NCBI GenBank assembly: GCA_040772065.1
Contig: JAXGYX010000001.1
Coordinates: forward strand, 930,001 to 994,000
DNA length: 64,000 nt
Source of the DNA: JAXGYX01 sp040772065
GTDB lineage: Bacteria > Bacillota > Clostridia > Saccharofermentanales > Fastidiosipilaceae
Direction of reading: 5' to 3'
Under the pieces are notes generated by a model that did no database searches, was not told where the DNA came from, and saw nothing but the letters and a program-made list of their open reading frames with translations. Positions 46,811 to 54,840 of the stretch are shown here, piece by piece. The position numbers and the translations under genes are program-made. The first letter of the stretch is position 1. The number at the start of each line of letters is the position of its first letter.

Positions 46811-47187
46811 GGGGATGCACTGGTTTCGACAGTGCCATCGAACTCAGGCAAGCGGGTAGTGGACCCCGTTGGCCACTTTAAAAAACGGGAACGCATGTAA
46901 ATGCAAACAATAATTACACTTACGCCGCTGCTTAATTGAGCGCGTCATCCTCCGTTCCTATCTGCCGGAACGATCGGGATGCCAGATGGCAGACCTTACC
47001 TGCTGGAGGTTAAACAGGGGCACGGATTCGGCAAAGCTTTGAGTCGGATTTGTATCTATGAAGCTACTGGAGCAAATGTAGGCTGACTGACTATTTGCAA
47101 GAGGAATACTGAAGGTGACAGCTGCACCCGGAGAAAACTTGATGGACATGACATTGGACAGGGGTTCGATTCCCCTCATCTCCACCA
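46811..47187 (+). ncRNA. ssrA: Transfer-messenger RNA (tmRNA)
   Basis: 377 nt. The 5' end GGGGATGCACTGGTTTCGAC and the 3' end with GGTTCGATTCCCCTCATCTCCACCA form the tRNA-like domain with an encoded CCA. The resume codon GCA is at 46903, and the tag reads ANNNYTYAAA before TAA at 46933. A terminator follows. It rescues stalled ribosomes and marks the peptide for proteolysis. Confidence 0.97.
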
Positions 47188-47195
47188 TCGCCCCG

Positions 47196-47221
47196 AAACC
47201 CCTGTGGTTGCGGGGTTTTTG
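47196..47221 (+). terminator. tmRNA terminator
   Basis: Stem AAACCCC (47196-47202) pairs with GGGGTTT (47212-47218), followed by a T-run, nine bases after the tmRNA 3' end. Confidence 0.85.
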
Positions 47222-47348
47222 TTTCCGGTGATACTAAAATGATACCCGGATCGCGGCTTGACAAAACCACGTCGGATCCCGCCAATGAACTTGCCAAAAC
47301 TAATTCAGACCACATCGGAAGATGGTCGCTCCATCGTGATCCACAGAT

Positions 47349-47387
47349 TTAAAAGGCTCTCCTGTGATGTATTCACAAGAGAGCCTT
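47349..47387 (-). terminator. Terminator after the small helical protein gene
   Basis: A 14-bp stem with one mismatch (47353-47366 with 47374-47387) and a 7-base loop, followed on the minus strand by TTTTAAAT. Confidence 0.75.
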
Positions 47388-47449
47388 CACTGATTCAGCC
47401 GGTGATCGATCAAGGCCGGACGGGCGATTCAAACCGAGCCGATCCAAAA

Positions 47450-47671
47450 TTATTTCAATAGTCCACCGATTTTTCCGCCTATGTCACCCAGGGAGTCTAG
47501 ATTCACCTTCGCTTTGACACCGGAGACGATCGCCTGAATCTGATCATCCGGAAGGTCGATGCCGAGGGCTTCCTCTATTGCCTTGACCGGTTCCTGCTTA
47601 AATTTTGCTTTAAACGAATCGTCTGATTTTACACGCTCGACCAAATCTGAAATTGTCTTCTTGACATCCAT
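47450..47671 (-). CDS. Small acidic/helical protein, leader-peptide-like
   Basis: 73 residues, no signal peptide. The pattern is FKAKFKQEPVKAIEEALGI, then DLPDDQIQAIV. It resembles the N-terminal part of Nif11/nitrile-hydratase-type leader proteins ('F...L..DP..AL....GI.LP'), and also common uncharacterised short clostridial proteins. The last 20 residues are Gly/Lys-rich (GDIGGKIGGLLK) with no Cys, Ser/Thr cluster or obvious core peptide. No maturation enzyme or exporter is nearby, so a peptide-natural-product role is not supported. GAGGAG precedes the ATG at 47671. It has its own terminator. Confidence 0.65.
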   Translation of the reverse strand: MDVKKTISDLVERVKSDDSFKAKFKQEPVKAIEEALGIDLPDDQIQAIVSGVKAKVNLDSLGDIGGKIGGLLK

Positions 47672-47776
47672 CTTCATTCTCCTCACTCGTAAATCCATAA
47701 AGGAAAATCAACTGCCTCAAATGGAATGTTAGCACAGTTTCAAAGTGATCGAGCGCATATGCAAATATCTTTGTAA

Positions 47777-48580
47777 TCAGCCGAGAGCCTCTTCTCTGGT
47801 CTTCAGGATCGCCTGCACGGCGGTCGCGGAATCCGTCGCGGGGTAGAGTTCAAAACCAACCGAGTGCTGATAGCCCAAACGGTCCAGGTTCTTCATGAAG
47901 TTCACGAAATTAATTGTTCCGGTGCCGGGCTCGTTTCTTCCCGGAGCGTCCGCGATGTGAATGTGACCGATATGGGGCAAGAACTTCTCAACGGTCTCAC
48001 TGATTTTTCCTTCATTTAAGTACATATGATAGGAATCGTAGAGGATTTTAAGATTTGGCGACCCAATCGCGTCCACATAATCACAAGAGTCCGCTGTATA
48101 CGCAAGGAAGTTTCCACAGTGGTCTTTGACGATGTTCAGCGCTTCGAGCACAAAAGTCACACCTTGGGCCTCTGCCAGCGGAACGATCTCCTGCAGGACA
48201 TCAAACATGGCGAGGTGTCTGCGCAAATCACTGTACTCACCGCTCATTGGTTTGGCGAATTGTGGGAAATCCTCCAGCGCGTCCGAGTGGATGACCAGAG
48301 TCTTGCAGTCCACGACGGCGGCGGCCTCCAAGGCCTGTTTGATGTAATCGATGTACGCCACCTTGTTGACAGGGTCGCACATTGAAAGCGGTCCGTCACC
48401 GGACATGGCAGCCAAGGTCAGATCATTTTCGTCCAACAGGCGTTTGACCTGCGGTAGATTCTTGTCGTCCCAGCCCCAGATTTCGACTGCGTCAAAGCCG
48501 TCAGCTTTCGCCTTCGCGAAACGATCGGCAAATGGCATTTCGGAATAAATTGATTCGATGTGAATATCCGTTTTTAACAT
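47777..48580 (-). CDS. Sugar isomerase/epimerase TIM barrel, hydroxypyruvate-isomerase-like
   Basis: A 267-residue AP-endonuclease-2 type TIM barrel. It has GFDAVEIWGWDDKN, FVLEALN (metal-binding Glu), LYDSYHMYLNEG (Asp/His) and HIHIADAPGRNEPGTG (His plus Gly-rich phosphate or carboxylate loop). The last motif is typical of hydroxypyruvate isomerase Hyi/Gip relatives. It lies downstream of the AraC-type regulator on the same strand (143 bp gap) and probably belongs to a sugar or sugar-acid route. The ATG has GGAGG. Confidence 0.8.
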   Translation of the reverse strand: MLKTDIHIESIYSEMPFADRFAKAKADGFDAVEIWGWDDKNLPQVKRLLDENDLTLAAMSGDGPLSMCDPVNKVAYIDYIKQALEAAAVVDCKTLVIHSDALEDFPQFAKPMSGEYSDLRRHLAMFDVLQEIVPLAEAQGVTFVLEALNIVKDHCGNFLAYTADSCDYVDAIGSPNLKILYDSYHMYLNEGKISETVEKFLPHIGHIHIADAPGRNEPGTGTINFVNFMKNLDRLGYQHSVGFELYPATDSATAVQAILKTREEALG

Positions 48581-48723
48581 GTTCAGATCCTCCTTTGTTC
48601 GGTCTGTTTCAAGTTTGAGCGTTTGGCCTCTTGCTCTTTTCTATATTCAGTATGACAGGAAGGGAGTATCCAAACTTGTCGATAATTGTGTGTTTATGCC
48701 GAATAATCCGGCAAGATCGGCGA

Positions 48724-49572
48724 TCATTGTTGCCAATTCTTGCGATAGGTTCCGGGGCTGCATCCAACCAACTGTTTAAAACTGCGGTGAAAGACGCTTG
48801 GGTTGCTAAACCCCAAATCCAAGGCCAGATCGGTGACTGCCTGGTCGGAGTTGATCAAGCGCGTTTGAGCCTCCCCGATTCTACGTCGGTTCACATAGTG
48901 CATGGGTGCATATCCGGTAAACCGCTTGCAGACGCGGGAGATATGAAACGGACTTAAATACAGCGCGTCCGCGATGTCCTGCAGCGACACCTCTTCGGTG
49001 TAATGCTCATCCAACCATTGCTTGATCAACTTACCCTGTGCGATCAAGTCGCGCTCATCGGTGTCGACCGATGTGTGCCTACTGATAATCAATGAAAGAA
49101 GGGCGCGCGTCAGATGATTCGCGATGTCATAGCCGGCATCCATCTCGGTCGATGCCTGCTTATAGATCGCTTCGATCCAGAAGCGAATCTCATCTTGATA
49201 GTCCGGCAAACGCAAAAGAGGTGAATCGTCCGGGGCCACAAGATGATTGGGCGGCATGCCGGGTCGTCGTACGTTTCGAATGTCCAATGTGTAAATCACA
49301 GTGTCGGGATCCAGATCGATGTGTTCCTCGTGCATGATTTGCGCGTTATACACCAACAAGTCTCCCAAGCGCACCTGATACGGGCGGTGGCAGATGATAT
49401 TTTGACAAAAACCCGAAGAAACAAACAGCAATTCAACCCGGTCGTCATGCATATGCATGATGCGTGGTTGCCTTAAGTCTTCACTGTCAGCTCGAGAGAT
49501 CGCCTCAAGTCTGGGGTGCTCGGGCCCGGTAAACGGTTGATCGTAGTTATTTGGCAGATAAATAAAGGTCAT
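48724..49572 (-). CDS. AraC-family transcriptional regulator
   Basis: A 282-residue regulator. The N-terminal ~150 residues form a cupin-like ligand-binding half (HMHDDRVELLFVSSG, RLGDLLVYNAQIMHEE). The C-terminal ~100 residues form two HTH motifs (SLQDIADALYLSPFHISRVCK and AVTDLALDLGFSNPSVFHRSFK), ending GCSPGTYRKNW. It was probably divergent from the IolB-like gene, with shared control DNA, before an IS split the region. GGAG lies upstream of the start. Confidence 0.88.
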   Translation of the reverse strand: MTFIYLPNNYDQPFTGPEHPRLEAISRADSEDLRQPRIMHMHDDRVELLFVSSGFCQNIICHRPYQVRLGDLLVYNAQIMHEEHIDLDPDTVIYTLDIRNVRRPGMPPNHLVAPDDSPLLRLPDYQDEIRFWIEAIYKQASTEMDAGYDIANHLTRALLSLIISRHTSVDTDERDLIAQGKLIKQWLDEHYTEEVSLQDIADALYLSPFHISRVCKRFTGYAPMHYVNRRRIGEAQTRLINSDQAVTDLALDLGFSNPSVFHRSFKQLVGCSPGTYRKNWQQ

Positions 49573-49585
49573 GATCTTTCTCCTA

Positions 49586-49610
49586 ATCGATTAATCGCTT
49601 CTGTTAACTT
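49586..49610. repeat. Outer inverted repeat, left copy (possible operator)
   Basis: ATCGATTAATCG then CTTCTGTTAACTT. It is repeated in inverted form at 50930-50954 on the other side of the IS, with two mismatches in the middle. The core CGATTAATCG is itself palindromic. It overlaps the leader of the AraC gene. Confidence 0.55.
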
Positions 49611-49619
49611 AATAAAAAA

Positions 49620-50917
49620 AAGAGATCTGAAATGCCTTTGGTACAATAGTTTCACCACAAAACAGGTACCTCCCTAAGGAAAGGAGCAAATCAGATCTCA
49701 TGAAAAGTATACCATCTAATCTAACTTGTCCCCGCTGTTTCTCTAAAAGCCTTTACCACTTCGGTAAAGATAAAAAAGGTAATCAGAAGTTCCAGTGTCG
49801 CAATTGCATGAGACAATGGGCACCTGCCAGTAAGAATAAGAAGGAAGATTTTCAAAGAAAGTACCCTCCTTGTCCTAAGTGTGGTAGGGCTAGCTTCCTG
49901 CACCATGACTACAAGCTGTATTCCAACTTTCGTTGTGGAGACAAGAAGTGTTACCACTCTTTCTTTGTTGTAAAGCTGGTTGAAATTCCATCCTGCTCGT
50001 CTAAAGTTATTCCGCTAGAGCAGTTCACAATGAAACGAATGCGTCATCCTTTCCATCTTGTTCTAACGGCTCTCATCCATTACTTTATTGGCAATTCCAC
50101 CTTGAGAAAGGTTTCTGAAACACTTCGACTCGCACACAACATTGAGGTGTCTCATGTCACAATCTCTAAGTGGTGTAAACGCTTCGCGCCTGCTCTCCTA
50201 GCGGCAGCTGAACCTTACAAGAAGCAGATCAACCTAGCTGACTCTGACGAATGGCATTTTGACGAAACCTACGTGAAGATCAAGGGCAAATGGTATTATC
50301 TCTGGCTTGCCATGGATTCTGAAACAAGGATGATTCTGGACTTTCATCTGTCACCAACCAGAGATACTACGTCCGCCTACTCTCTCATTCACAGCTGTCA
50401 GGAGCAGTTTGGCAATCCACAAAGCATGTTCGTCACAGACAGATATCCCGCTTACCAAAGAGCGTTCGATCACCTTGCTCCCTGTGTTGAGCACCAGCTC
50501 GTCGAAGCGTTCTCTGATGATATTTCCAACAATGTCATGGAAGCGTTTAATGGCCAGTTTAAGGCTTGGTATAAGGCTAAAAGAGGCTTTGACTCTTTTG
50601 AGTCTGCTAACATCCTGATTGCGCTTTATATCTTCTTTTACAACTACATCAGACCGCACCAATCTCTCTTCAACTGGACTCCAGCTCAGGTTGCCGGGGC
50701 ACAGTACCAAGAAAAACAAAGGAGAGCCTGTCTTCTGATTGCTTAGGCATATTCAGTTCTCAAAGTTCAATTGAATCTCTTTCGAGATTTCTTTCGCATG
50801 TCCGGATTTTATTCTTTCGCTTTCCTTACATGCTTTCTTTGTGCTATCTTCTTTTCAACTGGTGAATCCTTAAGTTTCTTCTGAATCTTTGTTCGCCAAT
50901 TGCATTTCAGATCTCTT
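49620..50917 (+). mobile_element. Insertion sequence with IS6-like transposase, about 1.3 kb
   Basis: Terminal inverted repeats AAGAGATCTGAAATGC are perfect over 16 bp at 49620-49635 and 50902-50917; TTGG continues the match after two differing bases. The element contains one intact transposase gene. No 8-bp target duplication is visible with these limits. It is inserted in the DNA between the AraC gene and the divergent IolB-like gene. Confidence 0.8.
49700..50746 (+). CDS. Transposase, IS6-like DDE with two N-terminal zinc ribbons
   Basis: 348 residues. The N-terminus carries two zinc ribbons (CPRC ... CRNC at about 10-37, and CPKC ... C....C at about 58-88). An HTH segment (NIEVSHVTISKWCKRF) precedes the DDE core with WHFDETYVKIKGKWYYLW, VTDRYPAYQ and NVMEAFNGQFK, spaced as in IS6-type enzymes. 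It is intact. The ribosome site is GGAAAGGAG. The family call beyond 'IS6-like' is uncertain. Confidence 0.88.
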   Translation: MKSIPSNLTCPRCFSKSLYHFGKDKKGNQKFQCRNCMRQWAPASKNKKEDFQRKYPPCPKCGRASFLHHDYKLYSNFRCGDKKCYHSFFVVKLVEIPSCSSKVIPLEQFTMKRMRHPFHLVLTALIHYFIGNSTLRKVSETLRLAHNIEVSHVTISKWCKRFAPALLAAAEPYKKQINLADSDEWHFDETYVKIKGKWYYLWLAMDSETRMILDFHLSPTRDTTSAYSLIHSCQEQFGNPQSMFVTDRYPAYQRAFDHLAPCVEHQLVEAFSDDISNNVMEAFNGQFKAWYKAKRGFDSFESANILIALYIFFYNYIRPHQSLFNWTPAQVAGAQYQEKQRRACLLIA

Positions 50918-51100
50918 GTCTCTCATCTTTAATTAACAGAGCCGATTAATCGATCGAATAGTTGCTTTAATTTTATGATAAAAAAGGACAATCAGGCAAC
51001 AAATCGCCAGATTCATTGATTTGAATTATAATTGAGGTGGTCTTTGTGCCAACAGATAATGAGTAATTGTGTAAACCACATAGAAATATTGGAGGTAGCT
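50747..51100. other. IS right end and upstream region of the IolB-like gene
   Basis: About 350 bp without a gene. It holds the IS right end (to 50917), the inverted copy of the outer repeat (50930-50954) and a possible -10 TATAAT at 51027-51032 for the IolB-like gene. No good -35 is seen. Confidence 0.5.
50930..50954. repeat. Outer inverted repeat, right copy (possible operator)
   Basis: TAATTAACAGAGC then CGATTAATCGAT, the inverted match of 49586-49610. It lies 150 bp upstream of the IolB-like start. Confidence 0.55.
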
Positions 51101-51898
51101 ATGTTATTTCACTTTCCCACCACTTTTGAACCCGGTCTTAGTTCATTGTTGAAAGCCAAACAACACCCTGAGGCGAATATGGATTTGTCCATGTTGATTT
51201 TACAAAAGGGAGAATCGTACAGCACTGAATCAGAAAAAGAAGTTGTCGCGATTTTGTGTTCGGGAACCATTCGTGCGTCCGTCGCGGATCTGGCGGAAGA
51301 GTTGCACCGCGATGATGTCTTTTATGGCGAGCCGATGGTCGTTCGTGCGCCGGCTACTGAGTCGATCACCATCGAAGGGTTGGCGGATCGATCGGAAGTT
51401 TTGCTGGTGGCGACCGCCAACGACAAGGAGTTCGAACCGGAAATCATGCATCCGGCCGATATGTTGAATCCGGAGGAAGAACGTGCGCGCGGACTGATGA
51501 ACGATTCCGCGATCCGCATCGCCAGGACATATTTTGATCGCAGCAACCGCCCGTCAACCAATTTCTTTATCGGAGAGGTTGTGATGGCGCCGGGCAAATG
51601 GTCCAGCTTCCCACCACACTTTCATAAAGAAACCGAATTCTACTTTTACAAGTTTCTACCGGAAAATGGATATGGCTACGCAGAGGTCGGCGGTGAGCCT
51701 CATATTGTGAGACAACACTCTTTAACCGTGATGAGCAATGGCGAACCGCATCCTCAGGTGACCACCCCGGCATACGCGGAATGGTACCTGTGGTGTATCC
51801 GGCTGGATGACAATCAACCGCTGCTCACAACCTTTGTGCCCGAACATGAATGGGCGAACGACGAGGACGCCAAACTCTATCCTGACTTGAAGCCATAG
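51101..51898 (+). CDS. IolB/KduI-family isomerase (5-deoxy-glucuronate isomerase-like)
   Basis: 265 residues of the double-cupin IolB family. Metal-binding residues appear in FPPHFHKETEFYFYKF (His, His, Glu), and a later His is in RQHSLTVMSNGEPHPQ. IolB isomerises 5-deoxy-glucuronate in inositol breakdown. No other core iol genes (iolC, iolD, iolG) are adjacent, so a related sugar acid is possible. GGAGG precedes the ATG at 51101; an upstream in-frame ATG lies in the promoter. Confidence 0.85.
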   Translation: MLFHFPTTFEPGLSSLLKAKQHPEANMDLSMLILQKGESYSTESEKEVVAILCSGTIRASVADLAEELHRDDVFYGEPMVVRAPATESITIEGLADRSEVLLVATANDKEFEPEIMHPADMLNPEEERARGLMNDSAIRIARTYFDRSNRPSTNFFIGEVVMAPGKWSSFPPHFHKETEFYFYKFLPENGYGYAEVGGEPHIVRQHSLTVMSNGEPHPQVTTPAYAEWYLWCIRLDDNQPLLTTFVPEHEWANDEDAKLYPDLKP

Positions 51899-52096
51899 AC
51901 GATTACCGACAAGCCGACTGATTTTCATTTTACATGATGTCGCCACCGACTGATCAATCAAAATGGGATTGTCCGCAAGCGCGTGTCTGTCGCTCCGCTG
52001 ACAATCCCATTGTTCTTTAGATCGATCCTCAATATGGTTATATGGTTCATCGCCACGCCCGGGATGGTTGATCGATTCCATATGGGCGTCTGTGTC

Positions 52097-52483
52097 TCAG
52101 TCTACTTCCAGCATTGAAATGGTCTCAATCTCGACCAGCGCGTTCAGTGGCAGGCTCGCCACTTCGACACAACTGCGCGTCGGATAATCGCCCTCGAAAT
52201 AGCTGCCATAAATCGTGTTTACCTCGGCGAAATCCGCCAAATCCTGTAGAAAGATCGTGGCTTTGACAACATTTTTATATGAAGCGCCGACCTTTCTTAA
52301 AATGTGCCCGATATTTTTCATGCACATATGAGTCTGTCGCGCGATGCCTTCTTCCAGCTTCCCGGTGGAAACATCGATGCCCAATTGTCCGGATGTAAAC
52401 AGCATATTCTCCATTCGCACGCCTTGCACATAAGGCCCGATAGCGGCAGGCGCCTGATTCGTCTCGATCACTTCCCGTTTCAT
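52097..52483 (-). CDS. ridA: RidA-family enamine/imine deaminase
   Basis: RidA clears reactive 2-aminoacrylate-type imines. The 128-residue protein has APAAIGPYVQGVRMENMLFTSGQ, GIDVSTGKLEEGIARQT and the C-terminal RSCVEVASLPLNALVEIE, where the Arg and Glu line the active site. It is in typical length range. GGAG precedes the ATG at 52483. It follows the branching enzyme gene by 12 bp, so the two are likely cotranscribed, an unusual pairing. Confidence 0.92.
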   Translation of the reverse strand: MKREVIETNQAPAAIGPYVQGVRMENMLFTSGQLGIDVSTGKLEEGIARQTHMCMKNIGHILRKVGASYKNVVKATIFLQDLADFAEVNTIYGSYFEGDYPTRSCVEVASLPLNALVEIETISMLEVD

Positions 52484-52495
52484 ATCTGTCTCCAA

Positions 52496-54619
52496 TTACT
52501 CTTTGTCCGGCGTTGGATCGGTTGGCAGTTGTTCGCACAATAAGTACAGTCCACTCAGTGGCGGCAGGTCAAGTGTCAGCGTTGGCGTCGCGTAGAGTGG
52601 TTTTTGATTCGGCACGTCCGCGATCGGGATGTCCAATCCGCGAAGCGGGTTGTAGCCGGTGTCCTCCGAGTCGAAATCTTCCATCTCATTCAGTAATTTC
52701 TGATATTCCGCGAACAATGCCTGGCGGTCCGCTTCCAGCTCATCTCTACGTTTTTGCAGCATGTCCCGGCTCTTCTTGATCCGTTGTTTCGCCCTGTCAA
52801 ATTCGCGATTCGCCTCCTCGATGGTGGGAGGATCGGTCGCGAATCTCAGCTGATCGGACCGCTCGCCCAGGTATTGGCTGCCGCCGTATTGTTCGTCATC
52901 AGAATTGAACAAAATGCGATAGGTTCCAAATCGCGGCGCCCTCATCTTGTAACCGGGCACTACTGCCGGTGTGAGATTCAACACCACCAAAATAACCTGC
53001 CCCTCGTATTTGCTGGAGCGGCTATAGATATAGACACTGTTGTCTTTGTCCTCGGCCTGCATCCATTCGAATCCATACCAATTGAGATCTTGCTCCCAAA
53101 ACGCCGGAGTTTTTAAATACAGATTGTTCAGATCTCTCACAAATCCGGACAGCTGATGATTCGGTTCCAAATCCAGCACATTCCATTCCAGTTCCTCTTT
53201 GCAACGCCACTCCAGGTACTGACCGAACTCATAGCCCATGAAATTCAACTTGCTGCCCGGATGAGACATCATATAGATCAGCATCGCGCGCATGTTGGCG
53301 AATTTACGCCATGGATCTCCGGGCATTTTCTCCAGGATAGATTTTTTGCCGTGAACCACCTCATCATGAGAAAAGGCCAACACGTATCGCTCCGAAAACG
53401 CGTAGGTCATCGAAAACGATAGTTGATTATGATGAAACGGTCGGTGGATATAGTCCAAGCTCATATACTTCAACGTGTCGTGCATCCAGCCCATATTCCA
53501 CTTGTGCGTGAAACCCAGCCCGTTCTCTTCCACCGGCTTTGTGATATAGGGGTAGGATGTGGATTCTTCGGCGATCATCATGACGCCGGGAAAGTTCATC
53601 AAGATAATCCGGTTGAGCGTGCGCATGAAATCGATGGCTTCCAGGTTCTCGTTGCCGCCATATTGATTCCGGATGAACTCGTCGCGGTCATAATCCAAAT
53701 AAATCATACTGCTGACCGCGTCAACCCGAATACCGTCCAGGTGATACTCAGACATCCAAAACCAGGCGCTGGAATAGAGAAAGGACAAGACTTCTTTTTT
53801 GCTGAAATCAAATACCAGGGTGCCCCAGGTCTTGTGCTCACCTACACGGGTATCGGCATATTCGTACAGCGGGGTGCCGTCAAATCTCGCCAGCCCAAAG
53901 CTGTCTTTGGGAAAATGGGCGGGCACCCAGTCCAAAATGACGCGGATGCCTTTGCTGTGCATGTGGTCCACGAAAAATTTAAAGTCCGCGGGAATACCAT
54001 AGCGGGAGGTCGGCGCGAAGTAACCGGTCGCCTGATAGCCCCAGGAATCATCGAGCGGATATTCGGTGATCGGCATGATCTCAACCGCGTTGTACCCCAT
54101 GTCAATGAGATAGTCGGCAAGTTGCACCGCCAAAGTGCGATAGTTGTAGAAATTGCCATCCTCGTACTGCCTCCAGGAACCAAGATGACATTCATAAATA
54201 TTCAGTGGCTGCGGAGTTTCGGCGGGCAGACGGTTTTTTACCCAATCCTGATCCGACCATTTATAATCATCCGGATCATACAAGACAGACGCGGTGCCCG
54301 GTCTGGTCTCCGCGTGGCGGGCGAACGGATCGGCTTTGAGCGTTACATCGCCGTTTTTGGCGGTCACCACATATTTATACCGTTGCCATTGTTTCGCTTC
54401 TTTGATCGATAGATACCATATTCCGGTATCAAAGTTTTTGTCCATTGGGTGTGAGGATTCGTTCCAGTTGTTGAAATCACCTGTCACACAAACATTCACA
54501 GCGTTCGGCGCCCAAACCGAAAATCGGAAACCATCTTCCGAACCGCCATTGAGATGTGCACCTAAAAAGTTATAGCTTTCATAATTCAGACCGTTATTGA
54601 ACAAATATGCCGGATCCAT
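52496..54619 (-). CDS. glgB: 1,4-alpha-glucan branching enzyme with coiled-coil insert
   Basis: A GH13 branching enzyme of 707 residues. An N-terminal CBM48 domain has FRFSVWAPNAVNVCVTGDFNNWN. The catalytic barrel has DGIRVDAVSSMIYLDY (nucleophile Asp), MIAEESTSYP (acid/base Glu) and FSHDEVVHGKKS (third Asp). In the C-terminal beta domain, after QYGGSQYLGE, about 50 charged helical residues (599-648, DNA 52676-52825) predict a coiled coil. The sequence then resumes with LTLDLPPLSGLYLL, which normally follows directly. The ATG at 54619 has GAGG upstream and the motif order fits; two earlier in-frame ATGs lie in the promoter. Confidence 0.92.
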   Translation of the reverse strand: MDPAYLFNNGLNYESYNFLGAHLNGGSEDGFRFSVWAPNAVNVCVTGDFNNWNESSHPMDKNFDTGIWYLSIKEAKQWQRYKYVVTAKNGDVTLKADPFARHAETRPGTASVLYDPDDYKWSDQDWVKNRLPAETPQPLNIYECHLGSWRQYEDGNFYNYRTLAVQLADYLIDMGYNAVEIMPITEYPLDDSWGYQATGYFAPTSRYGIPADFKFFVDHMHSKGIRVILDWVPAHFPKDSFGLARFDGTPLYEYADTRVGEHKTWGTLVFDFSKKEVLSFLYSSAWFWMSEYHLDGIRVDAVSSMIYLDYDRDEFIRNQYGGNENLEAIDFMRTLNRIILMNFPGVMMIAEESTSYPYITKPVEENGLGFTHKWNMGWMHDTLKYMSLDYIHRPFHHNQLSFSMTYAFSERYVLAFSHDEVVHGKKSILEKMPGDPWRKFANMRAMLIYMMSHPGSKLNFMGYEFGQYLEWRCKEELEWNVLDLEPNHQLSGFVRDLNNLYLKTPAFWEQDLNWYGFEWMQAEDKDNSVYIYSRSSKYEGQVILVVLNLTPAVVPGYKMRAPRFGTYRILFNSDDEQYGGSQYLGERSDQLRFATDPPTIEEANREFDRAKQRIKKSRDMLQKRRDELEADRQALFAEYQKLLNEMEDFDSEDTGYNPLRGLDIPIADVPNQKPLYATPTLTLDLPPLSGLYLLCEQLPTDPTPDKE

Positions 54620-54840
54620 AATAACCTCGCTCAACTTTGCCATGCGGTTTGTTTGCTTCATGCATTTTATCATATTTTGTACAAAACTTTAATAAGTTCG
54701 GTAATTAAGGTGGCATAGTTAGGTCATTTTGACAATAAAGCTATCGCTTACGGGCTCATCAAACGGCAGACAATGAACCGGCGCAATCGAGAAAACCACG
54801 CGGGCGCCCATCCCGTGCCCAGGTGCGGGCGGACGGAGGA

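Noticed and set aside
53423..54412. Long plus-strand frame of 329 codons opposite the branching enzyme gene
   Set aside because: It is antisense to a clear GH13 gene and shows no family motif. Long antisense frames are common in this codon usage.
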